Assembly (NCBI GenBank): GCA_963920575.1
Contig: OY986969.1
Location: 10,165,096-10,229,095, forward strand
Direction of reading: 5' to 3'
From: Narthecium ossifragum
Taxonomy: Eukaryota > Streptophyta > Magnoliopsida > Dioscoreales > Nartheciaceae
DNA: 64,000 nucleotides
Both the position numbers and the translations under genes were made by a program. Position 1 is the first letter of the stretch. The number at the start of each line of letters is the position of its first letter. Shown here one piece after another: positions 12,162 through 24,232 of the stretch. The notes under the pieces are model-generated. The model made no database searches. It was not told the DNA's origin and saw nothing but the letters and a program-made list of their open reading frames with translations.

Positions 12162-12959
12162 ATGGTGGTTTGGAGTTTGTGTTTTTAAATGTTGTAGGCT
12201 CACGGATGATCTGACGGACGATGCGACGGTCGACCATGGAGTATGATGGTGAAAAGTGAAGAAGCGACGGTCGATCAGATCATCGACCATGCGAAGCATT
12301 TTTCACAACAGAGCTTGACGGTCGATACGGCGATCGATGGGTGGATAGACCGCGGGTCAAAAAGGCTGAGTTTTTGTACATGACGGTCGATGTCACGGAC
12401 GATGCATGGATCAACGCGCAGAGTAAAAAACTAGCCGTTGGAGAGTTGTAGGGAGCCATTGGAGGTTCTTTTTGAGCTGGATGAAGGCCAGATATAAGTA
12501 GTTCTTTGTTGTAAACTTTCTAGATTTATTATTGATATTATTGAGATCATCAAAGCAAGTTTAAGTAAGAGTTTACTACTCATTCCCTTTAGAGGTACAA
12601 CCTTTGTAAATCTTCTTCGAGTGTGAAGAAGTACTTTGAGAGTAATCCAACAGCTGTTGGCTGTGATTGTAAGGTCACCAAGCACAGGGAAGCTTGGAGG
12701 AAAAGCTTCTAAAGCGTTGCAAGTAGTGGAACCTCAAGGACGACCTTGAGAGAAGAGGACGTAGAACAAAAGTAGGGTCGAACCAGTATAAAAATCGGTG
12801 CTGTCTCTCTAACCATTCTTTCATATAATTCTTGCATGCTAATTTATTTTAGTTTCATTTCATCTACAAGCATTTAAGGTGTTAGATCTCTCCTACATGA
12901 TTTTCCCATTAATCTGGTTTTTCGAAAAGAGTCCAATTCACCCCCCTTTTGGACCTTCA
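12162..12959 (+). repeat. Copia A 5' LTR, right portion
   Basis: This aligns with 38955-39729 of the 3' LTR, including the phrase ggtttggagtttgtg and the end ggaccttca. A TATAAGTA box is at 12493-12500. Upstream are octamers of the GGTCGAT type (for example near 12321 and 12384). The left part was displaced by the antisense Gypsy insertion and is off-window. Confidence 0.9.
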
Positions 12960-12961
12960 AT

Positions 12962-12973
12962 TGGTATCAGAGC
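12962..12973 (+). other. Copia A primer-binding site (tRNA-iMet)
   Basis: TGGTATCAGAGC follows the LTR end by two bases. A degenerate antisense copy of the same site belongs to Copia B at 16872-16883. Confidence 0.95.
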
Positions 12974-13033
12974 TAGGTCTCTATTCTAGTAGTGTAACAA
13001 CCCAAAGAGGATCTTATCTAGAGATGGAAAACA

Positions 13034-14037
13034 TGAAGGTCTAAGAGGGGGGGTTTATCTTAGGCCCTGTACAACAAAATCAATTGTGGAAATCTAAATA
13101 GGATGAGTCTAATTAAATCATATGCTTGCAAATGATAAGAGCAGAAAATATATTAAATCAAGGAGAAGGGATGAGAGTCAGAGAGATTGCACTAGAAATT
13201 TTATAATGGTTCAGCCAACGTTGCCTATATCCACTTCTATCAAGGGCCTCCTTGAGGTTCCATTACTTGCAAGACCACTTACAAGTTGTCCACCAAGCTT
13301 CGGGGTGCTTTGCAACCTATTCACTAAGCTTACGGGTGCTTGTCAACCTTACAATCTCTCCAAGCTCTCTCTTGGATATTTCTCTCAAGGTCTACTTCAC
13401 ACTTGAAGTAGTTTTACAAAGGTTTAGCTCACTGATAAAGAGATAGAAACTTGCTAGAATATTATTACGATAATCCCTTAGCTCTCCCTAAGTTCTGGGC
13501 AAGTTTGCTACAACTTCTCTTTTATAGCTAAGCTCCAAAGCCCTCCAAATAGCCTCCCAACGACTATTTTCTGCTCCTGCAACGGCTCTTTAACGGCTCT
13601 TTTCCTGGCTTGCGGTCAACCGTCGCATCGTCCATGACATCGTCCACCAAGTTCTTCTTGAGCCGCGGTCGATCCACGCATCGTTCGTCAAGGTTCACGT
13701 TCGACCGTCGCATCGACCGTAATATCGACCGTCATGCTCTGTTGTAAAAACCGCTTCTCATGGTCGATACCTCGTTCGCCCGTCGCTACTGCAAGACGGG
13801 TCATATAGACCACGGTCGATCGGTCCACGACCGTCAGCCTATTTTCCCACGACTAGCTTCTGCGGTCGATCCGTGCATCAACCGCCATACCCAACGGTCG
13901 ATCCGTTCATTGACCGTCGCATAAAAATACATTAAATATGATTTTAATGCTTTCCAAATTATGAGATATTGATATAAAACCAATGTTTTTTCATCAAACA
14001 TATATTGACAATCATCGAAACAATATTAGGACTAACA
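13034..14037 (-). repeat. Copia B 3' LTR
   Basis: It is 1004 bp on the minus strand and matches 16886-17877 closely. The sequence right of it, on the minus strand, is a polypurine tract reading aaaaagggggagat (14038-14051). It contains many GGTCGAYC and GATCGACC octamers at about 13613-13920. Short ORFs inside are chance ORFs. Confidence 0.92.
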
Positions 14038-14261
14038 ATCTCCCCCTTTTTGATGATGTCAACCTTTTAAATTATGATGATAAAAGTTTGGAAGCTCCCC
14101 CTTAATTTATTCATCTATTTAACCCATAAAATATATTCTAAAGTGAATTTCACTGATGCATGCAGGTCATATGTCACTAAAAGGATATAACAAGCTTGAT
14201 TATAGGTCAAAAGGTATGAAAGTGTAAAATATGACATATGTATTTCTTTCTATAGAACCAT

Positions 14262-15453
14262 TGAAGGTCCAAGAGGGGGGTGAATTGGACTCTTTTTGAA
14301 AATCTAGATTAATGGAAAAACCAGGTAGGAGAGAACTAATACCTTAAATGCTTGTATATGGAATGAAACTAAAGCAAAATAGCATGCAAGAATAATATCA
14401 AGAAGGTTAGAGAGATGGCACCGATTTTATAGTGGTTCGACCTAACTCTTGGTCTACGTCTACTTCTCCCAAAGCTCCCCTTGAGGTTCCACTACTTGCA
14501 AATCCTTTACAAGCTTTTCCTCCAAGCTTCCTGGTGCCTGGTGACCTTACACTCACAGCCACTTGCTATTGAATAACTCTGAAAGTACCTCTTCACACTT
14601 GAAGAAGGTTTACAAAGGTTGTAGCACAAAAGAGAATAAGTAGAAAACTTTTCTAAAACTTGCTCAAATGATCTCAATAATAATGATAAAAGTTGTGGCA
14701 AGTTTACATCAAGGAACTACTCATATCTGCGCTTCAACCAGCTCAACAAAGAGCTCCAACGGCTCTCTGCAACTCTCCAACGGCTAGTTTTTTACTCTGT
14801 GCATTGCTGGCGGTCGATCCATCCATCCATCGTCCGTCGCTTCTTCACGTATAAAAAACTCAGCCTTTTGATCGACGGTCGATCCATCCATTGTCCGTCA
14901 TGCCTCACGGTCGACCGTGACATCGACCGTCACATCGTCCGTCAGCCTCTGTTAAGAAAAAGGCTTCCCAGGGTCGATGCTCCGATCGACCGTCGCTTCT
15001 TCACTTTTCTTCATAAATGCTCCACGGTCGACCGCCGCATCAACCGTCACATCGTCCGTCAGGCTCTGTGAAGAAAATGGCTTCCCAGGGTCGATGCTCC
15101 GATCGACCGTCGCTTCTTCACTTTTCTTCATTAATGCGCCACGGTCGACCGCCGCATCGACCGTCGCATCGTCCGTCAGGCTCTGCGAAGAAAATGGCTT
15201 CCCACGATCAATGCAACGATCGACCATGAGCCAACAATGCATATTTCAAGTAGGGTGCCTCTAACGTGCAACCACACGGTCAATCCATGGATCGACTGTC
15301 ACATTCGGACGGTCGATCCATACATCGAATGTTAGTACAAAAGCGACTTAAATATTGAATTTAAGATTTCCAATTAAAGGGGTAATAAATATTAAACATA
15401 TATTTTATCATTTAATGTATATTGGCATCATCAAAACAAGGTTAGGATCAACA
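14262..15453 (-). mobile_element. Copia solo LTR inside Copia B
   Basis: It is 1192 bp. On the minus strand it begins TGTTGATCCTAAC and ends GGACCTTCA, matching the Copia A LTR family rather than the Copia B LTR. Flanks are ACCAT (14257-14261) and ACCAA (15454-15458), a probable target duplication with one change. No primer site or internal region adjoins it, so it is a solo LTR formed by LTR-LTR recombination. Confidence 0.85.
14962..15250 (-). repeat. 117 bp tandem repeats in the Copia solo LTR
   Basis: The phrase ggcttccca recurs at 14962, 15079 and 15196, giving two full 117 bp units and a partial third. Each unit carries GGTCGATG-type and GATCGACC octamers plus a cttcttcacttttcttcat block. 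Units differ by a few bases. Confidence 0.88.
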
Positions 15454-15858
15454 ACCAAGAGACATGATATTTGAGCATGAATTATATTCTCATGAAATCT
15501 CCAGTAAATGTAGATAGAGAAATTCTTTAAACATCGAAAGGTATGAAAGTATGTAGAAAGTATAAAGTTTCAATAACTTTCAAAACAACAAGATATCATC
15601 ACAACATTTCTCCCCCTTTGACATCGTCAAAAAGAATTAGTAGAGGGGGAAGAAGAATCACATAAAGCCATAAAGATTTCTAACAAAAGAAAGTTTTAAA
15701 ATCAAATTTGAAGGTTTAAAATTTTATCAACCAGTAAACAAAAAAAAATAAAGACTTCCTTAAACCATTTTTAAACAAACAAAAATGGAATAACAAGATA
15801 TAATGGAGGAGACATAAATCAAAAATTAAAGCATACCTCCATTACCCTTAATGGCAAA
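15454..15858 (-). other. Copia B 3' untranslated segment
   Basis: No gene is seen. On the minus strand this is A/T-rich sequence with a second polypurine-like motif (aaagggggaga, near 15610-15620), matching the segment that follows the 3' ORF in Copia A at 38165-38180. It runs on at 14038-14261 beyond the solo LTR. Confidence 0.7.
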
Positions 15859-16821
15859 TTGTTATCCACATTCAAATACCTTGAGCCTCCACTTGTCAAT
15901 TTTATTTTCTTTCTCTTCGAATGCAGTTAAACAAAGATTTGCAGTTTCTTCTTCTTCTTCTTCGGAGGTGGAGATCAAGTCACTTTCTTCCTTGGCCTTC
16001 TTCTTCTTCTTTGAAGATTTATTGAGCTTTGGACAATTGGACATGTAATATCCAGGCTTCCTACACTCATAACAAGTAATTTTATTTAAGTAAGAAGAGG
16101 AGTTTCCTTTTTCACCTTTGGGGTTTTTCCTTCCTTGATGCTTGATGATTCGTTGGATTCTTCTTGTGATCCTTTGCATCTCCTCATCATCATCTTCATC
16201 ACTTGAGTCAAATGAATCCTAGTATGTTGACTTGAGGGCTATGGTATTCTTTTTCTTCCTTTGTCCATCATTGCTCCTCTCCATGTTCATGTCATGGGTC
16301 ATGAGAGAACCCATGAGCTCATCAAGGGATAGCTTGGTTAAATCTTTAGCTTCTTCGATTGCTGTCACCTTGGGATCCCATGTCTTAGGTAGACACCTAA
16401 GAATCTTTCTTACCATCTCATCATTAGTATAACTTTTACCAAGAGAAGCAAGAACATTTATAATATCGGAAAAGCGAGTAAAAATTTCATTTATATTCTT
16501 CTCATCGTTCATAGAGAATAACTCATAATCATTAACAAGCATGCTAATCTTAGACTCCTTAACTCGGCTTGTTCCCTCATAGATAACTTCAAGTTTTTCC
16601 CATATTTCCTTAGCCGTTTTACATGCTTAAATTCTATTAGCTTTTGGAACTTCTTTTCCCTCAATGATGTTTAAAGGGATAGAATCTCCATCTTCTATTA
16701 TCATCCATGCATCACAATCCATGGATTGTATAAAAATTTCCATTTTAGTCTTCCAATAGGTATAGTTATATCCATTAAAGTAGGGTGGCCAATCGGTAGA
16801 TTGTTCCTCTTTGATTTCCAT
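15859..16821 (-). pseudogene. gag: Copia B gag
   Basis: Reading leftward, the gag has its start at 16821 with the N-terminal motif PPYFNGYNYTYWKTKMEIF, the KEIWEKLE region and EEAKDLTKLSLDELMGSL, all typical of Copia (UBN2-type) gag. A zinc knuckle CYECRKPGYYMSNC lies near 16040-16080, followed by a Lys- and Glu-rich tail. Stops separate 16821-16627, 16542-16219 and 16179-15862. Gag would package element RNA. Its frame ends at 15862 and no pol follows. It is close to the gag of Copia A, so the two are sister families. Confidence 0.88.
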
Positions 16822-16885
16822 CTTGATTTAGGATCCTCTAAGGGTTGTTAGACCACAAAAATAGAGACCTAACTCTAATACCAAT

Positions 16886-17877
16886 TGAAGGTCTAAGAGG
16901 GGGGGTTTATCTTAGCCCTTGTACAACAAAATCAATTGTGGAAATATAAATAGGAGGAGTCTAATTAAATCATATGCTTGCAAATGATAAGAGCAGAAAA
17001 TATATTAAATCAAGGAGAAGAGATGAGAGTTAGAGAGATTGCATTAGAAATTTTATAGTGGTTCGGCCAACCTTGTCTACATCCACTTCTCTCAAGGGCC
17101 TCCTTAAAGTTCCACTACTTACAAGACCTCTTAGAAGTTGTCCACCAAGCTTCCGGGTGCTTGGCAACCTATCCACCAAGCTTACGGGTGCTTGGCAACC
17201 TTACAATCTCTCCAAGCTCTCTCGTGGATATTTCTCTCAAGGTCTACTTCACACTTGAAGTAGCTTTAGAAAGGTTTAGCTCACTGATAAAGGGATAGAA
17301 ACTTGCTAGAATATTATTACAATAATCCCTTAGCTCCTCCTATGTTTTGGGCAAGTTTGCTGCAACTTCTCTTTTATAGCTGACTTCCAAAGCCCTCCAA
17401 ATAGCCTCCTAACGGCTATTTTCTGCTCCTGCAACGGCTCTTTAACAACTCTTGTCCTGGCTTGCGGTCGACCGTCGCATCGTCCGCCAGGTTCTTCTTG
17501 AGCCACGATCGATCCACGCATCGTCCGTCAAGCATCACGGTCGGCCGTCGCATCGACCGTGCCATCGGCTGTCAAGCACTGTTGTAAAAACCACTTCTCA
17601 TAGTCGATACCTCATTCGACCGTCGCTCCTCCCAGACGGGTTATATAGGCCACGGTTGATCGGTCCATCGACCGTCAGCCTATTTTCCCACGACCAGCTT
17701 CCACGGTCGATCCGTGCATCCACCACCATACCCCACGGTCGATCCGTTCATCGATCGTCGCATAAAAATACATTAAATATGATTTTAATGCTTTCCAAAT
17801 TAAGGGATATTAATATAAAACCATTGTTTTATCATCAAACATATATTGACATCATCGAAACAATATTAGGACTAACA
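16886..17877 (-). repeat. Copia B 5' LTR
   Basis: It is 992 bp on the minus strand, starting TGTTAGTCCTAAT at 17877 and ending at 16886. The degenerate primer site TGGTATTAGAGT (minus strand, 16872-16883) follows. GATCGATC and GGTCGACC octamers cluster at 17465-17760. Confidence 0.92.
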
Positions 17878-19147
17878 AAATGTAGAGGAACAAGCTACCA
17901 GTAGGCCACCCTACTTCAATGGTTCAAATTATATTTACTAGAAAACAAAAATGGAGATTTTTATACAATCTATGGACTATGAGGCTTGGAAAATGATAGA
18001 GGATGGACCCATTATTCCCATGAAGATCATTGAGGGAAAGGAAGTTTCAAAAACTAAAAGTGAGTATACCCCAGTTGACTTAAGGAGCCTCAAAATCAAT
18101 GCCAAGGCCAAAAACTACTTATTTTGTGCTATTAGTTCAAATGAGTTTAATAGAGTTTCCGGATGCAAATCGGCTAAAGAGATATGGGAAAAACTTGAGG
18201 TTACATATGAGGGAACTAGCCGAGTTAAGGAATCCAGAATTAGTATGCTTGTGCATGAATATTAACTTTTTTGCATGAAGGATAATGAAACTATTAGTAA
18301 GATGTTTACTCGTTTTACTAATATCATGAATGTTCTTGAATCAATTGGAAGAACTTATGCTAATGATGAGGTTGTGAGAAAGATTCTTAGGTGTCTACCT
18401 AAGTCTTAGAATTCTAAAGTGACAGCGATCGAAGAAGCCAAGGATCTATCCAAGTTGTCACTCGATGAGCTCATGGATTCTCTCATGACCTATGAGATGA
18501 ACTTGAAGAGAAGCAACGAAGAAGGAGATAAAAAGAAGAAGACAGTTTCTTTCAAGACATCTAGCAAAGACTCATCCGATTCAAGTGAAGGAGATGACGA
18601 TGAAGAATTGGTGATGGCATCTAGAAGAATTCAAAAGATCTTCAAGCGCCAAGGAGGAAAGAAATTCTTCAAGAAGAAATTCGCCAAAGGTGAAAAATAC
18701 AATCCTACTTCTTCTCAAGAAGCCTGGACACATCAAGTTTGATTGTCCTCAACTGAAGAAGCCTTCAAAGAATGAGTTCAAGAAAAGGAAAGCAATGATG
18801 GCTACTTGGGGAGAAAGTGATGTGGAGACCTCATCCGATGAAGAAGAACAAGAGGTAGCCAACATATGCTTAATGGCACACGGAGATGAGGAAGAAGAGG
18901 AAAATGAGGTAGAAGATGAACTTGCATTTGAAGAGCTTTTTGATTCTTATCATACTTTAGCTAATGATTTCATGTTCCTTAAAAGAAATACCATGCTACT
19001 TGTAAGAACTTAAAGCAAGTAGAAGAAGAAAAATTAGACGTCATGCATAGGATTGGAGCCTTAGAAAAAAAAATTACATGCTAGACAACAACTCTTGTGA
19101 CACTAATGACACACTTGAGAATGAACTCAAGGACACTCAATATGAGC
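17878..19147 (+). pseudogene. gag: Copia A gag, main part
   Basis: The start is at 13024, left of Copia B. After the insertion the frame resumes with the PPYFNGSNY region, a TAG at 17939 where the family has Trp, then MEIFIQSMD at 17951. Stops at 18263 and near 18407 and a slip near 18720 break it. The CCHC knuckle is damaged; KKPGHIKFDCP remains at about 18715-18750. A Glu-rich, coiled-coil-like segment runs to the Athila insertion at 19148. The protein would form the virus-like particle. The family is clear from the match to Copia B gag. Confidence 0.88.
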
Positions 19148-19152
19148 TCACC

Positions 19153-20732
19153 TCATGAGTGCATGAAATTGCACTCTGAACATGACTAAGAGCAACTTAT
19201 TTGGTGACTTTTCATGATTAATATAGATGATTTCGTCCTTTTATGTTGCTTCACAAAGTTATTTGTATTATGCAGAAAATTGAAGCAAAAATGGGTCTTT
19301 AACACCAAAACGTATCTTCTCGGAATGAACCAGATGTTGTGCTATATATGGTTTGAAAGCTCTAGGAGTTTAGTTTCTGGGAGTTTTTACGGTTTGTGAT
19401 TTGGAGTTTCCTAGAGGAAGATATACTATTTTTAGTACGAGAGGTGCAGATAAAGCAGTTATGGAAGAAGAAGATCATCTGATGCTCAAAGGTTCGATCC
19501 TACTCTATCAAAGGATCGATCTTCTAAGTGCATTTAATCCTGACAGAGAGCATGCTTTCAAAGGATCGATCTTACTCAATCAAAGGATCGATCTTCTAAG
19601 TGCATTTAATCCTGACAGAGAGCATGATTTCAAAGGATCGATCTTACTCTATCAAAGGATCGATCATCTAAGTACATTTAATCCTGATAGAGAGCACACT
19701 TTCAAAGGATCGATCTTACTCGGGCGTAGCCAGAAACTGAAGAAAGTGAAGAATAGAAGATCGACCTTTCTCATATCAAAGGATCGATCCTTTGTTGACG
19801 GAAGAGAAAATTAAAGGCCCAGATCTAATCCGAGTTTCTTAACTTTTGGAGGCTATAAATAGGAAACCTAGGGTTAGTAAAAGGGGGCTTGGACATTTTT
19901 GAAGGACTTTTTCTGACCTTTTCTGAAGGAGGAAGATGAAGAAATCTCCATTCATGGTCGAGTAATCCGCGGGCATGGCGGAAGGATGATCTAGCGAGGA
20001 TTAGGGTTTCTTCTTCATCATTGTTCATAGTTTTAATCTTTATTGTTAAACTATTTTCTATGTATTGAATCAACAAAAATTGTTTTCAGATTATAGATTT
20101 CTATATGGATGATTAATATTATGAATCCAGTCATACTTCTTTCATGACCTTATAATCTCATAGTTTTATCTATTGTTTACCTACTTTATCTCGTGAAATC
20201 TTTGCTATGCATTGCCGATTGTGAGGGTTGGTATTGTGTATTCTTAGAGATTTGGTTAAATAGAGTTAGGGCTTTGTCCCGATGAACTTTTGCTATACGT
20301 TTCCTATAGTGCCAGCCGGTATCGTGTATTCTTAGATTTTGGTAGATGAGTTAGAGTTATAGAAGGAAGAATCAGTCGTAGGAAGAGACATTTATATATT
20401 TTATTAGGTTTGTTGTTCCATATCTTTCAGTTAATGTGATTGGGATGTGAATCCATTAACTGAGTATTATATGAGCCATTGAGAAGAGAAGAACCTAAAT
20501 CCGAGTGAAGTGATTCTTGAAGCCTAACCTCATCCAAATCTTTATTTCTTTCGTTAACTTTATCTTATCATTAGATCTTCAATCTACTTTTTTAAATTCT
20601 ACGCTCTTGATTGTTTTCGATATACTATTATTTGTGTCTCTGGATCTTTTCTTCTTATCTCTCTGTGGATTCGACATCTCTTATGTTATGTTGCATTACA
20701 CCGCTGTGTTGTGACACATTTGAGTGATATCA
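19153..20732 (+). repeat. Outer Athila 5' LTR
   Basis: It is 1580 bp and ends GTGATATCA before the primer site. U3 has three 72 bp repeats with GATCGATC pairs (19487-19702). TATAAAT is at 19854-19860. About 500 bp between 19930 and 20430 are missing from the 3' copy. Confidence 0.92.
19487..19860 (+). promoter_or_regulatory. 72 bp repeats with paired octamers, then TATA box
   Basis: Units start at 19487, 19559 and 19631, with a partial fourth at 19703. Each holds two octamers spaced 22 bp (19492 variant/19514, 19564/19586, 19636/19658) followed by a constant block with atttaatcctgacagagag. A further octamer lies near 19782 and TATAAAT at 19854. The 3' LTR has fewer units (31978-32100), so copy number has changed since insertion. 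Confidence 0.8.
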
Positions 20733-20736
20733 AAAT

Positions 20737-20754
20737 TGGCGCCGTTGCCGGGGA
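20737..20754 (+). other. Outer Athila primer-binding site (tRNA-Asp)
   Basis: TGGCGCCGTTGCCGGGGA starts four bases after the LTR. This is the standard Athila/Tat-type site complementary to tRNA-Asp. Confidence 0.93.
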
Positions 20755-20781
20755 GACGGTTCAGAAAAGCATCAGGATCAT

Positions 20782-22377
20782 TGATGATGATGCATAATAT
20801 TATATTTTTATCCCTTAATACTTAGTCTCCTGTGCTTATTTGGTACCAAAATACACTCATTATTCTTATATTTTGATTTAGGATGCAATTGAAGTCCATA
20901 AGTTCGAAAAGAAGCTAAAAAGAGTATATGAATCAACTTTAAAGCTTAATTTGTACCTGCTGATGAAAAACCAGATGATGTGTCATATATGGTTGGAAAG
21001 CTCTTGAAGTCTAGTTTCTGGATAATTTTATGGTTCGTGATTCCGAGTTTTTTAGAGGAAATTACGGCAATTGTAGTACCAATGGCGCAGTCTGGATGGC
21101 AAAACAGAAAATACTCAGGAAAGACAGATCGATCATGTTTCCTAAAAGGATCGATCCTTTTATGCAGACAGACCTGACAGAGATCATACTTTTCAGATGA
21201 TCATAGAAGCATCGATCCTCATTTCACTCGAGAATATTGAGGAAATCGTCGAGGAGAAGAATCGATCTTTCTCCTATCGAAGTATCCATCCTTCTATCCA
21301 TCCTACTGAGAAGGATCGATCATGCTTCTATCAAAGGATCGATCTTCCTCGGGCATAGCCAGAAATTGAAGATTTTGATATCAAAGTATCGATCTACACC
21401 TATGGAAGGATCGATCTTACCTTCGCAGTGAAGAAAATTAACGGCTCAGATCTAATCCGAGAATAGAGACACTTTAAGGCTATAAGTAGGATGTTTTCTA
21501 TGGTTTGAGGGGGGATTCCTGGATACTTTTGGCTGCTACTTTCTACTCTTATATTTTTCCTAGGTTTTCTCTAGCTTATTGGAATCTTTTGGAGGATTGT
21601 TCTGAATGGCCTTGCATGGTTAAATCTTCATTCTTAATCAAGAAAACTGAAACCTCGAAATCAATGAAACTGTGAGATCTAATCTATTTTTATTGTTCAG
21701 TTTATACTTGAGTATTGAATGTTCTTCTGTGATTGGATGTTCATGATTGTCTTTTCTAATTGTTAGGAGGCCTACTAGTTTATTATTCATCGCGATCTAC
21801 TGCTAAGTTGGATATCAAATCCGTAATTGTTTGATCCCTCTAATCTGCGAGACAACTGAGATCTATTGATTTACTACGTTTCAGAGATTAATAGATCTTA
21901 GGAAGAATATTCGACTAGATTAAATGCAACCGCGTGTGCTTGTGTTGTTAGCTTCATCGATCTCCCTATTCTTAATGCTGCTACTGGATTAAATCTACAG
22001 CGCGTGTCTTGGATTGTTTAGTAGTTAGGGTTGATTCGATCGCTTGTTTCTAATTAACTATGAGTGAGGAGAGATTCAAATTTAATTCAAATGGTAAATA
22101 CTCGAGGTATGAACTGGTATGTTTTTGCATCAATGATCAGTTGTTGGATTCCGATGGTGGATGTTGACTTAGACCAAGGTTTGTTCTCTTTATTCAATTC
22201 GATTCTTCGCTTTAGATTGTTTCTTTAATGTTTTCCTCACGCTTAAAACTTCCCATCTTTGTTCACTAAGCATAAAACCAGGCTAAACACTCTTCGTGGG
22301 ATCGACTCGTACTCGCACTACTACATTTATTTTAAGGAGTATTTGTTTTATTTTTGGTTGCTTGCAACATCACATCA
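20782..22377 (+). repeat. Inner Athila 5' LTR
   Basis: It is 1596 bp, starts TGATGATGATGC and ends CACATCA. Octamer pairs sit at 21127/21149, 21314/21337 and 21387 (variant)/21409. A TATAAGT box follows at 21481-21487. The family differs from the outer LTR, but the promoter plan is the same. Confidence 0.93.
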
Positions 22378-22382
22378 AATGT

Positions 22383-22400
22383 TGGTGCCGTTGCCAGGGA
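22383..22400 (+). other. Inner Athila primer-binding site (tRNA-Asp, degenerate)
   Basis: TGGTGCCGTTGCCAGGGA differs from the outer site at two positions, both transitions (C to T and G to A). Confidence 0.88.
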
Positions 22401-22567
22401 GTGTTTCTTGTTGATTTTTGTGCTTATTGTGATCTTTATTTCATAAAAAAAAAAGAGAGTTTACTTCGTTTATTAGTGCTTTAGCGTAGGATTTGTATTT
22501 ATCTTCATTACTCTAGACCTTCTCTTAATTTGTTTTTCTCGGTTCACCGGTATCTTCTTGATTGTGT

Positions 22568-24230
22568 ATGAGTATAGCTCGATCTTTTAATCAAGGTGAT
22601 TTACAGTAGGATCTAGAGATAGAAAGAACTTTACGCAGGTTAAGGAGGGAGGTTCGGCGAAACTTTGAGGAGAACGATTTGGATCTTGATTTCCCATTTG
22701 CTAGCGATTTTGGATTAGAAGAGGAAGTCATGACCGGAAATCGGACTTTGAAAGAACTGGCAGCCTCAGATTTGAATCAACAACCCTTATAAATTACATT
22801 TCCTACTTTAGATGCTACTACTACTTTTGAATTGAAATCTGGACTAATAAATCTCTTACCCACTTTTCATGGACTTGCAGGTGAGGATCCTCACAACCAT
22901 TTAAAGGAGCTTCATGTTGTGTGCACAAGCATGAAACCTATGGGGGTGATTGAAGATCAGATCAAATTGAGAGCCTTCCCATTTTCTTTGAAGGATTCGG
23001 CTAAGGATTGGCCTTATGATTTACCCTCTGGGGGTATTACCACATGGAACGAGATGAAGAGGTTGTTTTTGGAGAAATATTTCCCAGCTTCAAGGGCAGC
23101 CAACATTCGGAAAGAGATATGTGGTGTAAGGCAGTATAACAGAGAGTCTCTAAACGAGTATTGGGAACGTTTCAAGAAATTATATGCAAGCTGTCCTCAT
23201 CATCAAATTAGTGAGCAATTACTTATCAAATATTTTTTTGAGGGCTTACTAACCACTGACAGGAGTATGATTGATGCCTCTAGTGGAGGAGCTTTGGTGG
23301 ATAAAACGCCTGAAGCCACAAGGAACTTGATTGCAAATATGGCGGCTAATTCTCAACAATTTAACACTTGACTTGATTCCTATTCAAAATATGTTATGAG
23401 GTAAATGTTTCATCCCTTGAACAACAGATTGTGAGTCTAACTTCTCTTGTTCGTCAATTGGATGTAGGTAATATGCAAACAGCGAAGGTTTGTGGGATTT
23501 GTTCGGTGGCTGGACATCCAACCGATATGTGCCCAACTCTTCAAGAGGAGCCCAGTGAACAGGTGAATGCAGCGGGTAATTTCCCTGGACTACCGCAAAG
23601 GAAGTATGATCCCTATTCGAACACGTATAATCCGGGATGGAGGGATCACCCCAATCTCAACTATGGTAATCCACAAGTAAATCAGCTCACGACTCAATTT
23701 CGCCCAACTGGCCAGCAATATAGACCACCATACCCCCGAGACCACAACCAAACCCAACTCCTAATTCTGGTATGTTTTTAGAAGATATTGTTAAATCCCT
23801 TGCTACTAATACTTTGCAATTTCAACAGGAAACTAAACAATTTCAACAAGAGGCGAAGGCCAGTATTCAAGGTTTGGAACATCATGTGGGCCAAATGGCG
23901 ACAACAATTAGTAAGCTGGAGGCGCAAAATTCGAGAAATTTACCCTCTCAAACGGTAATAAATCCAAGAGAAAATGCAAGTGCAATCGTTTTGAGAAGTG
24001 GCAAAGAAGTTGAGTTCCAGCAAAGGAAGTCACTGCATCGTCACCGCAAGGAAACGAGCAAAACATTATTGCGAACAAAGACTTTCCCGATGACGACGAC
24101 GCACCTAAACGTAAGTTTCCATCTCTTTCGGATTATAAACCATTGCCTCCTTTTTCTCAGGCTTTATTCGGATCTAAAAGAGAGGAGAAAAATAAAGATC
24201 TATATGAGACTTTTCGTTGATGCGAGGTAA
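22568..24230 (+). pseudogene. gag: Inner Athila gag
   Basis: The ATG at 22568 is in frame with the long capsid stretch 22832-23371, but TAG at 22607 and TAA at 22790 interrupt it. The capsid domain is a Retrotrans_gag type (FHGLAGEDPHNHLKE, FPFSLKDSAKDW, YFPASRAANIRKEI). After a frameshift near 23390, a zinc-knuckle-like motif CGICSVAGHPTDMC lies at 23491-23532, followed by Asn/Pro/Gln-rich sequence to 23781. A third frame (23772-24230) continues with a Gln-rich, coiled-coil-like stretch and RENASAIVLRSGKE, typical of the Athila gag-protease linker. This would be the particle protein. Confidence 0.9.
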
Positions 24231-24232
24231 AT

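Larger units (their letters stand above)
13034..17877 (-). mobile_element. Copia B: antisense, pol-less Copia element
   Basis: Two antisense LTRs (13034-14037 and 16886-17877) start TGTTAGTCC and end GACCTTCA on the minus strand. Next to the right LTR is a mutated primer site, then gag, then 3' untranslated sequence running straight to the left LTR. No protease, integrase or RT is visible, so the copy is a deletion derivative or non-autonomous form. It lies within the first codons of Copia A gag. Removing it together with one 5 bp flank rejoins the gag frame of Copia A, which supports a duplication AAACA (13029-13033) against a mutated AAATG (17878-17882). Confidence 0.88.
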
